A DNA stretch of 64,000 nt from Strongylocentrotus droebachiensis (GCA_035222895.1 JAVYIG010004944.1:1-64000); one strand, 5' to 3'. Counted from the stretch's first letter, positions 1 through 10,428 are shown. Notes: a model not told the origin generated them from the sequence alone. Translations and numbers: made by a program.

Positions 1-779
1 TTTTTGTTAAAAATGGGACCCATGTTTAGGGATTTTTTGGTGAAAAAGTTTCCCATTAGAGTGGCACACCCCCATACAGTATGTCTTGCATGTAATATGT
101 GAGTAACTCGGCGCTTGCTATATCTTTAGCTTTATGTGTGCGCGCTAAATTAAGCCTTATTAAACTTGAGATTTATGGCAAAGTCAATTCACAATATCAA
201 TTCACAATATAGGGATACATCATGACATTACTACATACCTTGGTTTAGCATGCCATTCGGGCTAAAATCTGTTTATTTGTAAATATGTTATGGCCGTGTT
301 GAAATGGGGGTTAAAAAAATCTTGCAAAATTAAAAACTAAAAAGTAATAAAAATTAAAAATAACAAAAGGAAAGGATTTTTTTCAATTAATTCAATTACT
401 TAAGTCAACTATGTCTACATGTACATCATACATGTAAGTCGATTCAATAGGGATTCGATTTTGCCTAGATCTAGGCTAGACCTATATACAGTGGATCAAA
501 GAAAATATGCAGAAGGAAAGGGGATGGAAGGAAAAGGAATCCTAAAAATAGTCATTTATGACATGTACATGTAATTGAAGTTGAACATAGTCTATGTATA
601 TACTGTATATATATAAATAATTCATAAAATATTGTGTGGCAAGAATAGTCAACTGTGACTGATTGCCAAACAAAATTAAATCAAGAAGAAGGATCTAGAC
701 TGAGTGTGCAATTGCTGCCTCTCAGCACATACATGTATACAGCGCTAAAGAAGAGGTCAATAACTCAATACGCCATTAG
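1..779. other. AT-rich intergenic sequence, no gene seen
   Basis: No coding potential is visible. A short stretch near 140-170 (AAGCCTTATTAAACTTGAGATTTAT) recurs near 2632-2657, so part of this flank is repetitive. A short TATA/ATATA run lies near 598-615. Confidence 0.5.
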
Positions 780-839
780 TAGGGTGTCTGATCGCGCACT
801 CGGTTTTGTGTGCTAAAATCCTTCCCATAGAGATTGCAC

Positions 840-1189
840 GGTGCCAGGTAAAAATGTCAGAGGAAAAAATATCAGAGGTAAAAATGTCAGAGGTAAAAAT
901 GTCAGAGGTAAAAATGTCAGAGGTAAAAATGTCAGAGGAAAAAATGTCAGAGGAAAAAATGTCAGAGGTAAAAATGTCAGAGGTAAAAATGTCAGAGGTA
1001 AAAATGTCAGAGGTAAAAATGTCAGAGGAAAAAATGTCAGAGGAAAAAATGTCAGAGGTAAAAATGTCAGAGGTAAAAATGTCAGAGGAAAAAATGTCCC
1101 ATTAGTCTGCCTTATTCAATATTTATATACCGAGATATTATGCTTTTTTACCTCTAACATTTTTACCTCTGACATTTTTACACCGAGCC
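840..1189 (+). mobile_element. MITE with 8-bp target duplication whose terminal repeat has expanded into a minisatellite
   Basis: The segment is flanked by direct repeats GATTGCAC (832-839 and 1190-1197). It starts GGTGCCAGGTAAAAATGTCAG and ends with the inverse of GGCTCGGTGTAAAAATGTCAG, so it has terminal inverted repeats. The related element at 61.4-62.7 kb has CATTGCAC only once at this place (an empty site). An 8-bp target duplication and GG...CC ends fit the Merlin superfamily, but that assignment is tentative. Most of the interior is a 15-bp tandem array. Confidence 0.7.
848..1098 (+). repeat. 15-bp minisatellite, about 16.7 units
   Basis: The unit is GTAAAAATGTCAGAG with a common variant GAAAAAATGTCAGAG; 16 full units run from 848 to 1087. 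The same word occurs inverted at 1146-1180. Because the unit is a multiple of three it creates spurious open frames, reading MSEVK or NVRGK repeats, that should not be called genes. Confidence 0.95.
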
Positions 1190-1243
1190 GATTGCACACA
1201 TCCCTATGCAGTCCATGTGCATTGCCCGCTCATGCTAAATTGG

Positions 1244-2351
1244 CAGGGTTCTTGTTAATTTTTCTGATAGCAGGCTATTTATGATTTACAGGAGGCTACT
1301 AAAATTGCAAAAGAAAAATCTCTGTGCGCGTAGCGCACATCACCATGTGCGCGAAGCGCACATCACGAGCGCGAAGCGCGAAGTCCCTTGCGGCCGGGGT
1401 AAGCTTTAGGGTTTTAGATGCTCTCTGGTGCTATCTTAGCCTTATTTTTGAAGATATGACCGCACTGTATGAGCCATAGTTTAATGATAAAGATCATGAA
1501 TATTTTGGCTGAATAACTTACTTTTCATATGATATACAATATGAAATGAAAATGCTCCATTATTGTTTCTGATAAATCAATCATATTTGTGATGAATCTA
1601 CAATTTTGAATTACATGATAATGATACAAGGTAGTCCTGGGCAAAAATGGTTAACTGACGTTTACAGGACCTTGTCAGTGAAGAAAATCGTTTGCGATAA
1701 AAAATTTAAAAAATTGGAACACACATAAAAAAAATATGACAAAATTGGATTGGTAAATGGTTTGCAGGTATGTGACAGCTGTCACAGGGGTCTGGGGGTG
1801 TTACGCCCCCAGCAGGGTCCAGGTGCAGTGCCTCAGTCTGGAGGGGAGTCTCCCCTGAAGGCAAGCCCCTAGCATTTCAAGATCTCCCATTCAGATTCTA
1901 GAGACCTTAGAAGGAAAAATCTTGTCAATTCAATCAGAATGTATTACACTTTTCTCGCATATTGAAATGTAATGTGACACATGTTTAATATTCATGTACC
2001 TGAGGCTGAAACTTTTTGCAATAATTACATAGTGAATGATCATTCCATTTCTGAATCTGAGGACTGGCTAAGAAGATCCTCATCCAGACCTAGGATGTCA
2101 AGGGTGGACTTCACCTCCTGGTCTTCAGCTTCATCTTGCCCACTGGCACCTTCTTCACTTTGCCTGGTGACTGTCGTCGGCTTGTCATCATTCTGAGCTG
2201 CAGCACTGTGGGTTTCAACTTCTAGTCCATCAGTCTCTGTCGGCTACGATTTTTTTTTTATTTATTTATTTTTTTTTTTTTATGGTGCCGACAGCCGGCT
2301 ACGATTGCCGTTACAGCCGGAAAAAATAGCCGGCTATTAACAAGAACCCTG
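1244..2351. mobile_element. Non-autonomous hAT-like transposon, 1108 bp, 6-bp target duplication
   Basis: Terminal inverted repeats CAGGGTTCTTGTTAA...TTAACAAGAACCCTG are flanked by AATTGG on both sides (1238-1243, 2352-2357). The related element at 62563-62570 has the undisturbed site. CAGGG ends are typical of hAT elements; most hATs make 8-bp duplications, so 6 bp suggests an unusual subgroup. The interior has GCGC-rich short repeats (1325-1385), a palindromic GTGACAGCTGTCAC (1772-1785) and no transposase frame. Confidence 0.8.
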
Positions 2352-2605
2352 AATTGGTCGATGTTTTTATTACTAAAAAAGTAAAATGAGATTCAAACCA
2401 ATATTGCTCATGATCCTGATGGTGATACTCAATAAGTGAAGTGTCATATGAAAGCGCAGGTTTTTCTCCATATTCCCCATAGCCATAGGGGCCCACCCCC
2501 AAAATTCTAAAAATATCTTGCTCAAAACAGCAATTTAAACATTGTTTCCATAGTAACTCAGAGATTGACCAATTTCACGAGGTGCTCCCCCGAGGGATAA
2601 GTTGG

Positions 2606-3003
2606 GCCAGCTGTAAAGAATACATTAAAGTAAGCCTTATTAAACTTGAGATTTATTACTGTCACGAAACAATCTTGCATGAACTCTTTTTACATCAAAT
2701 AACAAGGATCTAGGAGTTTAGTTGTATAAAACAAATGATGCATGTTTTCATTCGTTCATTACGATCTATCCGCACTCGAGTTGAGGCTGTGTGTATCTAT
2801 GGCACGAAGCCGTGAACTCATGCGCATGCATCATTTGTATACTAATACATGTAATTGTGTACCACCACAAATATTCAATAATTTGAAAAAGCCATTGAAA
2901 AACGAAATAGCGCCTTTTACGTTGTATTTCAGCCAATGCTGATTTTGGCTTTTTCGTATTGGTTATATTACCCACAACCAGTCGGCCCATGTATAGTTAT
3001 TTT
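2606..3003. other. Intergenic, no gene seen
   Basis: No credible open frame or known repeat boundary; only short fragments resembling sequence at about 140-170. Confidence 0.4.
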
Positions 3004-3047
3004 TATGCCTCCGTTACGAAGTAGCCGGAGGCATTATGTTTTCGGGT

Positions 3048-3110
3048 TGTCCGTCCGTCCGTCTGTCCGTCCGTCCGTCCGTCCGTCCGTACGTACGTCC
3101 GTCCGTACGT
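3048..3110 (+). repeat. TCCG/TACG microsatellite
   Basis: Tandem CCGT units with occasional CTGT and TACG variants. The open frames across it on both strands (VRPSVRPS, RTDGRTDG) are artefacts. Confidence 0.95.
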
Positions 3111-3220
3111 CCCGTTCTCGTGATCGCATTATCTGAAGAACCGATTGATGGATTCCTGCCAAACTTTTGTCATGTATGTATCTTGCAGAGCCTATGAACT
3201 GATTAGATTTTGGGGTCACG

Positions 3221-3240
3221 AGGTCAAAGGTCAAAGGTCA
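3221..3240 (+). promoter_or_regulatory. Three AGGTCA half-sites spaced by 1 bp (DR1-type nuclear-receptor site)
   Basis: AGGTCA occurs at 3221-3226, 3228-3233 and 3235-3240, giving two overlapping perfect DR1 sites, the consensus for RXR/HNF4-type nuclear receptors. Related but imperfect copies occur in the next repeat units (3372-3390, 3522-3534). The match is sequence-only; occupancy is unknown. Confidence 0.4.
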
Positions 3241-3989
3241 CAGGGCTCATTATGTATGCAAAAACAGCTCGTGATCGCGTTATCTCAAGAACCGATTGAT
3301 GGATTCCTGCCAAACTTTGGTCATGTATGTAACTTGCAGAGCCGATGAACTGATTAGATTTTCGGGTCATGAGGTCAATGTCAAAGGTCATGTGGCTCAT
3401 TATGTATGCAAAAATAGCTTGTGATCGCATTATCATTAGAACAGATTGATGGATTCCTGCCAAACTTAGATCATGTATGTATTCTTCAGAGCCAATGAAC
3501 TGAGTAGATTCTTGGGTCATGAGGTCAAAGGTCAAATGTCATGGGCTCATATATGTATATGAAAAATTGATTGTAATCACGATATTCTGAGAACCTGTTA
3601 ATGGATTACAATGAAACTTGAATTTTATTTTTTTTTTCTGTTTTGGTTTGTAAACTTGCTCTATGACGGAGGCATCATTTTCGACTGCGCGCAGTCGAAG
3701 TTCCATCTAGTTTTTTAAGTGGGGCTGTATTGGTATGATCGTATTGGCTAAATTTCACACATTTTGGGGTCTAAAATTACATTCATAGCAATTTCAGGTT
3801 CTAAAAGGGCACTAGAAATGTCACAGATAAGAATAAGAGCAATAACCATGCACTTTGAAGGCATTTGCGATCTGAAAACAGAACTCAACTATCCCTTTAA
3901 GCAGGAAAAAACGAAGGACAAACAAGATGAGTACTGTAAATCTCTGTGTATAAGGCGCACCCCTATATTATGGGGGCAAAAAAAAAAAA

Positions 3990-4313
3990 AAAAGTTTTTT
4001 GTTGTTGTTTTGTAGCCGAAAACCCACACGGGGAAGGACCTTCGTTTAACATAGAGGTGTAGTTGAAGGCGCTGATTTGTGCTTGTGAACTGTCATTTTT
4101 AGAAGAATGTGTAAGATCATTAATGTAAATTGAAAACAATAGAGTACCTAGGATAGAACCTTGTGGTACACCATTTGTTATAGAAAAAAAATTTGAGGAA
4201 TTATTATTATAAACTACCGGTACAAATTGAGATCTATTAGAAAGATGAAATTTCAAACCAAGATGACAGACAAATTTGAGTGGTGTTGTAGTTTCCAAGT
4301 GGTGAGTCAACAC
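3990..4313 (-). pseudogene. Non-LTR reverse transcriptase fragment (palm region)
   Basis: The minus frame contains NGVPQGSILGTLLFSIYINDL-type sequence, the conserved block ahead of the catalytic YADD of LINE reverse transcriptases, preceded by a CHLGLKFHLSNRSQ-like stretch. The catalytic aspartates are not present, so it is an inert fragment about 100 residues long. The same fragment recurs at 58800-58990, which argues it moved as cargo of the surrounding element rather than as a LINE. Confidence 0.75.
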
Positions 4314-4329
4314 ACTGATTACTGAGCTG

Positions 4330-5236
4330 CACTGTAAAAAATAATTTGTTCATTGGTAATTTTTACGTATTTTTTTCCATGTAGAATTTACTTGAAAACA
4401 TTAGTTTTGCCACTTACGCACTAAATTTAAGTCTTGCTAACTCAAACTTTCAATTTAGTAGAACATAGGTGGAATATTTAAGTAAAATCAAATACATAAA
4501 AACTTTAAGTAATTTCAGCTTGTATTAATTTAGTAATTTTAACTAAAAATCAGAAATTATACGTATTACTCAAACAATTTATGTTGATTATTCTTATCTT
4601 TTTAAAGTAAGGACCGATGCAGTGCGTAATAGAAATATTTACATAATTTATGAATATTCATTAAGACCAAATTAAACTCTTTTTTTTAAATAAAACAATT
4701 CTTTTTTGTGGTTGAATGAAAATTTAAGGCCTTTAAAACATTTTATAATTCATTTAACATGGCTAAGCAAAGACAAGACAATTTTTAATTGTTACCCAGT
4801 TCAAAACAAATCAAAACTTGATATTTCAGGAAATTGTCAACCAATTTTCCTTTTAAGATGCTACGATCAAGTATATATAAAATTTGGAGCCTTTCAATAT
4901 GTGTCGAATTGAAGCGTATGTAAATCTTAAATAGAAGTAGTGTTAGTGATTAGTGATTAATCTTAAATAGAAGTAGTGAATGATTAGTGGATGTTACTTG
5001 TTAGATTAGATGGGTACCAAATCGTGCAATATGTAATCCTATCATAGCTTTTTTTTAATTATCTACATGTAAAATGATTACAATACTTAAATTATTTACG
5101 TTAATGTAACTCGATTTATTCAGCAAAATAAGTAAATTCTACTTAAGGTGCCGTAGGTAATATTTACTTAATAAAAATAAGGCAATTCTTTTCCTCAATT
5201 TTATTGAGTTATTTCGACTATTATTTTTTTACAGTG
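4330..5236. mobile_element. CACTA/EnSpm-like non-autonomous element, 907 bp
   Basis: Ends are CACTGTAAAAAA...TTTTTTTACAGTG. The flanks read GAGCTG and TGGGAGAC, while the uninterrupted homologue at 58800-58822 reads (inverted) GAGCTGGGAGAC, so the element duplicated TG on insertion. CACTG ends with a 2-bp duplication fit EnSpm/CACTA. The interior is AT-rich with no transposase. Confidence 0.75.
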
Positions 5237-5359
5237 TGGGAGACATTTTTTTCTGTACCTGTGTATAAGACGCATGTGTTCATGTGTTGTGTTCACACTC
5301 GATGATATTTACCTCCTCATCAAAACATTTTATCAAATATTGTTTCAAACACAGATAAC

Positions 5360-5432
5360 ATGGCGATGAAGCAAGAAATTACACATGGAGAAGGAGAGGG
5401 AACTCTTCAGTCATCACATGAATATAATGAAG
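5360..5432 (+). CDS. ZNF gene 1, exon 1 (start codon)
   Basis: ATG at 5360 has a good Kozak context (AAC ATG G). It opens MAMKQEITHGEGEG and stays open to a GAAG|GTATGG donor at 5432/5433, leaving phase 1. The next three predicted exons and the finger exon all begin and end in the same phase, which supports the model. The peptide is short, acidic and contains MKQE, a psi-K-x-E SUMO-type motif. An ACAG at 5351-5354 could instead be an acceptor for an upstream untranslated exon. The start lies only about 85 bp from a transposon edge. Confidence 0.6.
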
Positions 5433-7673
5433 GTATGGAACGTTTCAATGTGTCATGCTGTATTCGGTAATGTTGCTAAATGCTAATGACTAATAACAAT
5501 ATAAGTTCAGTATCCTCCCTCTCATCTATCTCAGAATAATTGCTCTGTGAGTGTGATTTCTTTTGTTTGTGTTTGTGTTTGTGTTGCTGTGAGACAGACA
5601 TCCGTTTTCACCCAGTAATTATAACGTAATTAACACATATACAAATTACAAAGGTGTGAAGAGTAGACCTATTGCAAGTCTGAAAAATGTTAAGGAGCTG
5701 GACCTTAAAGATGGTACCTCTAGTACATAAATTGTGCAAAAACAGTATAAGATTGCCACTGAGGAGATTCCTTAAAATAGTAAAGAAAGCTCTCTCTTAA
5801 AAGAAAAGAATAATATTAAGGATACAGATAATATACACTTTTTTTTTTTTATACAGATAATTTCATCTCTGCACTGATTTAAACAAAAATATTTAGCTAT
5901 ATATTCAATACACTTAAAAAAGAATGGTGATTCACGAGTGTAAGGCATGTGCAATTGAAAATGTAAAGGGAGATTGCTGGCAGTTTCCATGTGCCAAGGT
6001 CATAATACGCTGACATCAGATTTGGTGGAAATACCATTGATGGGTGTAAAAGTCTGCAAACAGCAAACCGTAGTCCCATCAAGATAGACCCCTAGCAGAG
6101 ATGCCAAGTGTTCCTTTTTTGCCTTATTTGTTCTTTTTTTTTGCTATGAATAATTCAGTACATTTTTTTAATGTTTTGTTTTATTTACCAAAAAAAATTA
6201 TTGATGATTTTCTTAATTCCCGATCATGGGCTTTGTGTCGTATGCCTTATGCACCTATGTCTTCAAAAGATACACGCAGTACGGTGATACAGGGCCCAAA
6301 CTGCGCACGTTGCAAACAACCCACGTGTTTGATTTGTACACAGTTTGTACGATTGTTCAAAAAGACAGCTGCAGTATAGCGAGAGATTTTTTTCTTCAAA
6401 AATACTGTTTTTTCTTTTTAAGAATATTTTTTGTTGCTGAAGGTTGGCATCTTTGCCCTAGTCTCTCAAAGAGTTTTCTGGTGTGGGAAATGTAAGATTA
6501 AAGATAATGGCTTTACCATATATGAGGATGTGTGGAATAAGCAGAGCATTACGTACATGATGTAAGGCCTGTTGGTCATATTACTGAAGGCTAATCACGG
6601 TGATTGACAACACTTTTTACTTGGTAAACACCTAAATGGTGTTGAATTCCCCAGTGAGAGCCCACCACTATGCATCTTTAGGTTATACCATGGACGTGAT
6701 AGAGAAGGACTGGAATCCAGCCGCTCTCGTTTGACCCCATGCTCCAAGCCGCCGAAAATTTATGCGCTAATCTGCAACTGTTGACCAGGTGGTGAAATAA
6801 AAGAGCACATGAAATTTCAGGATTAAGAATTCCTACATGAGAAAATAGTATCACAGCAACTTTTCGCTGTCCCTTTCAATGATTTCTCATCCATTGTTGA
6901 ATGTGAACACAAACTTGTGTAATTTCATCCTTTTTTATAACTTCAAACATACAAAAAACACTTGAAAACATGCATTTAGCAAACTTAATGTTATTGAAAA
7001 TTGTAAATCATGGATGAAATAATGGGACATTAAAACATGCACAAATTAGCGCATTATCCTAAAATTTTGAGTTATTGTCAGGATGTAATTTTTCTTTAAC
7101 CAACTCTGGCACACAAATTATAGGAAGGATGGAGTACTAAATTTGAAAATTTGTTTGATGCACTATTCCCAATACAATCCCCATATCAAGTTTTTGATTT
7201 ATACTGAAATTTTGCCGGTAATTTAATATTTTGTAATTAATGTAAAACTGGTGCCTGGCTTCCGAAATTCCACCGCAGTGGAAGCGCGCTTCGGAGCATG
7301 GAACTTCAAAGTCAAGTGGATTGTTACGCTTTAGAACTCACGAATGCGTTTGAATAAATTTCAAGAGTTTCGCCTCCTTTCTTTCACCACCCTGGTTATA
7401 CAACCTTCATTCTCTCACCTTACGCATCGAATCACGAAGAAGAAAAAACGAAGTTCAAAACAAGTCAGTCCGCTAGCTCAGAATCAAGAATGTTTACGAT
7501 ATTTGCACCATTACAACCTCTATAAACAGATTTTATTATACTAGTACATGAATATACAAAAACACAAGTCGCATATTCATAAATAAAACAAGCATCTACT
7601 TCACTCTGTATTATAGAAATGATTAGTCTATAGTGGTCAAGAGTTTTAATGATTTTTATTTTTACATGTACAG
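5433..7673 (+). other. Intron 1 of ZNF gene 1
   Basis: The 2.2-kb intron has a GTATGG donor and a TACAG acceptor. It holds GTTT-rich sequence (5565-5585), a long T run (5839-5850) and a ~700-bp repeat copy (6690-7395). No further in-phase exon was recognised, though very short ones could be missed. Confidence 0.5.
6690..7395 (+). repeat. Dispersed ~700-bp repeat, copy 1
   Basis: Sequence from GGACGTGATAGAGAAGG to the CGCCTCCTTTCTTTCACC region matches 53890-54630 in inverse orientation. Both include CCAAGCCGCCG, TGCCTGGCTTCCG and CGCGCTTC blocks. CCAGGTGGTGAAA (6785) and TTTCACCACCCTGG (7382) are inverted, so they may be the ends of an inner DNA element. No frame. Confidence 0.6.
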
Positions 7674-7778
7674 GAAACATCTGCATCAAGGAGGAAGGAG
7701 AAGTTGAGAAGAAGACGTGTCTTTCCATTCCAAGTTCAGATCGTTTGATATATGAGGGTCAGCTTGTAACTCAAGACG
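7674..7778 (+). CDS. ZNF gene 1, exon 2
   Basis: Acceptor TACATGTACAG precedes 7674; donor GACG|GTATGC follows 7778. The exon is 105 nt, phase 1 to 1. It reads G-NICIKEEGEVEKKTCLSIP and onward with no stop: charged, low in structure, with IKEE as a SUMO-type motif. It is symmetrical with the other small exons, so it could be skipped without changing frame. Confidence 0.65.
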
Positions 7779-8627
7779 GTATGCTATAGGTTCTTGAAGG
7801 AAAAATCAAACATTGATAGCAAATCGTGGATTGGTGAAAGTTAGATCGTACAAAAATAAGAAAGTCTATGAGTATTTAAAATATGATATCACCAAGTCTA
7901 TGCAAATCTCAAAATCAGCGATGTGGTTACTGGGCTGCGACATAGTCGCAGATAACTCTTCTGTTTGTCGTACAAAAGTACGATTACTTTCTGTTTTTTC
8001 TCTTAAGCTCCTTCTCCCATGGGGTACTACTAAAATATATTGTGTATAACATGTTTTTTAAGGTTCTCTAGAAGGAAAAGACACACCCGAGTCATAGATT
8101 TTGAAAAATTGATGTTTTAGTAATTTTGTGTGTTGGAAAAAATAGGAGGGTGGTCCAGCACTACGTCATAATGAATTAACAGATTCAGCCAATTTGAAGT
8201 GCCCATATTTACAATTTTCTTAATTTTTGTTCGATTTTGATCAAACTTTCACCCGTCTGCTTCTCAGATTTTTCTGCTTTCTTTTAGAGTAGTTTGCTAT
8301 CAGGGTTGAATATCTGTTAAAAGGAAAATCAAACTTTAAATTGTTTGAGCCAGCCAGAAAATATGAATGTTTGTGTTGTGAATAGGGAGGATGCATCCTT
8401 GGAGCAAAGTGCAATAAAAAACTGAAAATATCCTTATTATAGATCTAATTCCATACATCTATAGATGTCCTTCAATGTTCTTTTCCCTCTGTTTCATGCA
8501 ATGACATTCAGTCTTGCGAGTTATTGGCAAATCAAATTTATTCTTCTCTTTGTAGCCAATAATAGGTAACCAGATCAAATTTTATTTCTCAGATAATATG
8601 AAAATATCTTTACTTTGTTCATAACAG
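7779..8627 (+). other. Intron 2 of ZNF gene 1
   Basis: An 849-bp AT-rich intron with a GTATGC donor and ATAACAG acceptor. Nothing else recognised. Confidence 0.5.
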
Positions 8628-8678
8628 GTCTGGTCTTCACCACCAAACAAGAAGGACAAGACCCATCGACCAAACAAG
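8628..8678 (+). CDS. ZNF gene 1, exon 3
   Basis: Acceptor CATAACAG and donor CAAG|GTATCA bound a 51-nt phase-1 exon reading G-LVFTTKQEGQDPSTKQ. It carries TKQE, similar to the K-x-E motifs of the neighbouring exons. The 3' part of this exon and the whole following intron are duplicated at 18731 onward, where the 5' part of the exon is lost. Confidence 0.6.
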
Positions 8679-9537
8679 GTATCATGAAGTTATTAAAAGA
8701 ATTATATTGTACAATGGTGCTCAGGGTGGTAAAAATTAAAAATTAAAACAAAATGTAAAATTGGAACATGAAGTCCAATTTGCTGGGCTCTAGGGTTTTA
8801 TAGATGCACTCTGGTTCTATGTGCTCCTTATTTTGAAGCATTTCAAACAAATTATTGTACCTCATATTATTGAATGATTTTGGGAACGAACATTAATCTA
8901 TTACTGAATTTGTTAAAAATAAAACCCCTTGTGGATCCGACAAGGAAGTAAAGTAGTAAAGATACAACGTACATTTGTAGACCTGCATTCACAACTGGGA
9001 TATCGTTTCACAAAACCGTCAACGGTGCAAGTTCACTGACATCCCATTGAAATACATGTATGTGTTAAATTTAATACAGGTACACACATTTTGATGGGTT
9101 GTCTACAAACCTCCACTTATTAAAGTTTTGTAAAGTGCTGCCCTGTTTTCTGTTTTGAATGAATTAATAATTCATTGTCGTAAGATGTGGACTCTGGTAC
9201 CCTCTGGAATTTTTCAAAAAGATTGTATGCTAGGTTGATAATGACAATATTTTTTTTTAATAACACATGATTTTAAAAGTGACAATTTCTCTCTGGTCAG
9301 TATCATTCACCAACCAAACAAACTTCAATCTTGTAAACCAACACTATAACAAAAGTCTGCCTCTTACCCTAATTCTTACCTCACCTGAATTTCAATTGCA
9401 ACCTTAACCCTAATCCAGAGTCTGGAGTAATTGATATTGGAGCATATGTTGGACCACCCTATTTAATCATTGTTAGTAACTTTAAATTTATAAACTGATT
9501 TATTATTTTGTCTAAAAGTAGTTATGTTTAAAGACAA

Positions 9538-9909
9538 AGTTGAGTTCTGGTCATGCGATTGCATTGTGAAAGAAAAGGTGTGGAATAGATCAGAAAAATT
9601 TGATCATGCAGCATGTAAGTATTGTTGTGTACTGCAAGGTTCTGGAGTCATCAAAATCATAATAAATTTGGCCCAGTCTTGGTAAAGTAACAAGCACCAT
9701 ACACAAAGAGATGTATATGGGTCTACACAAATGGTGTCAGGCCTTGATTTACATATCTTTCTATGTTCATTACTCAGCCAGTATACATTTTCTACCAAAA
9801 TTATTTGGCAAATGACATTTATTTGTAATCTTGAACATTCAGTGTAAGCTTTGTTTGATTCTGTGAGAATAACTTTTCTTTTTTTACCAGAACTCAAGTT
9901 TATCTTTAA
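9538..9909 (+). mobile_element. MITE with TTAA target, family M1, copy 1
   Basis: Ends TTAAAGACAAAGTTGAG and CTCAAGTTTATCTTTAA are inverted repeats that include TTAA, as in piggyBac- or Kolobok-type targets. Other copies lie at 20114-20501 and, inverted, 61877-62267, the last with a perfect 15-bp inverted repeat. Non-coding. Confidence 0.7.
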
Positions 9910-10131
9910 GGTTTGATTTTATTTGGATGTTTGGGGTGGGGGTGGGGTTGGCTTGACACAGACAAAAATATCAATGAAGATAACTAGGCCTATATTTAGA
10001 AGGAAGGGAACAACTCAAGTTTATCTTTAAGGTAATATTTTATTTGGATCTTAGGGGTGGGGTTGGCTTGACACAGACAAAACTATAAATGAAGATAACT
10101 AGGCCTATATTTAGAAGGAAGGGAACAACTC
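9890..10131 (+). repeat. Tandem duplication of a ~120-bp intronic segment
   Basis: AACTCAAGTTTATCTTTAAGG through GAAGGGAACAACTC occurs twice in a row (from about 9890 and 10012). The duplicated gene copy has it once (20485-20609), so it arose after the segmental duplication. It includes a G-rich GGGGTGGGGGTGGGGTTGG run (about 9935-9953). Confidence 0.8.
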
Positions 10132-10323
10132 GTAAGTAAATAGCATTTACTCTCTATGTTCCAGTTTAATATCTTGAACATCAAGTTGCACCACAAGAAT
10201 TTAAATGGTCTGAAAAAAAGACAAAGTGATGAAGAATAGCTCAAAATCTTCGAATGAGAAGCATTATTATGCACAGCTATTAAAAAAGAGAGATGTTGAA
10301 CATTTCTTCTTGATTTCTTATAG

Positions 10324-10428
10324 AAATGATCTATGCCACCATAAAGCAAGAAGATGAAGAAGAGATATGTGAACCTATTACAACTCGAGGTGAAGGAGGA
10401 GGGGAAATTGAGCAATCAATTCCTGAAG
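10324..10428 (+). CDS. ZNF gene 1, exon 4
   Basis: Acceptor TTTCTTATAG and donor GAAG|GTATTG bound a 105-nt phase-1 exon reading E-MIYATIKQEDEEEICEPITT followed by a glycine/glutamate-rich tail. IKQE is another psi-K-x-E motif next to an acidic patch (negatively charged SUMO motif type). A near-identical exon exists at 20797-20901. Its conservation of frame and splice sites in both copies supports it being real coding sequence. Confidence 0.7.

Larger units (their letters stand above)
780..2605 (+). mobile_element. DNA transposon copy 1 (end motif TAGGGTGTCTGA), interrupted by two insertions
   Basis: The left end TAGGGTGTCTGA and the sequence up to about 2605 match, in reverse orientation, 61410-62691. 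That second copy has the same 12-bp motif at both ends as an inverted repeat flanked by TA, so the family looks like a TA-target DNA transposon. Copy 1 lacks a recognisable right end. It is split by a minisatellite-bearing MITE (840-1189) and a 1.1-kb element (1244-2351), both absent from the other copy. No transposase is visible, so it is non-autonomous. Confidence 0.65.
3005..3712 (+). mobile_element. Repeat element with ATGCCTCCGT ends and ~150-bp internal tandem units
   Basis: The left end ATGCCTCCGTTACG and an inverted ACGGAGGCAT near 3666-3675 bracket a TCCG microsatellite and three to four ~150-bp units. Each unit contains GTGATCGC(A/G)TTATC, GATTGATGGATTCCTGCC and a cluster of AGGTCA half-sites. 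The units begin near 3118, 3270, 3420 and 3570 (the last degenerate). No coding capacity. Family assignment is open. Confidence 0.7.
3938..5275 (-). mobile_element. Composite DNA element carrying a reverse-transcriptase fragment, copy A
   Basis: The left edge GTAAATCTCTGTGTATAAGGCGCAC is the same terminal sequence that bounds the copy at 58645-59476. The interior holds a minus-strand RT fragment. The right edge (TGTGTATAAGACGCA, about 5259-5273) matches the inner hairpin of the other copy, so the outer right terminus is missing. A 907-bp CACTA-like element sits inside it. Confidence 0.6.
8679..10323 (+). other. Intron 3 of ZNF gene 1
   Basis: A 1.6-kb intron, collinear with 18752-20796 in the duplicate except for the MITE at 19594-20102, which is missing here. 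It carries a TTAA MITE (9538-9909) and a local 120-bp duplication (9890-10131). Confidence 0.55.

Noticed and set aside
806-1284. Repeat proteins (MSEVK)n and (NVRGK)n
   Set aside because: Produced by a 15-bp minisatellite inside a MITE; unit length divisible by three explains the open frames.
3034-3234. Short protein rich in RTDGRTDG
   Set aside because: Translation of the TCCG microsatellite.
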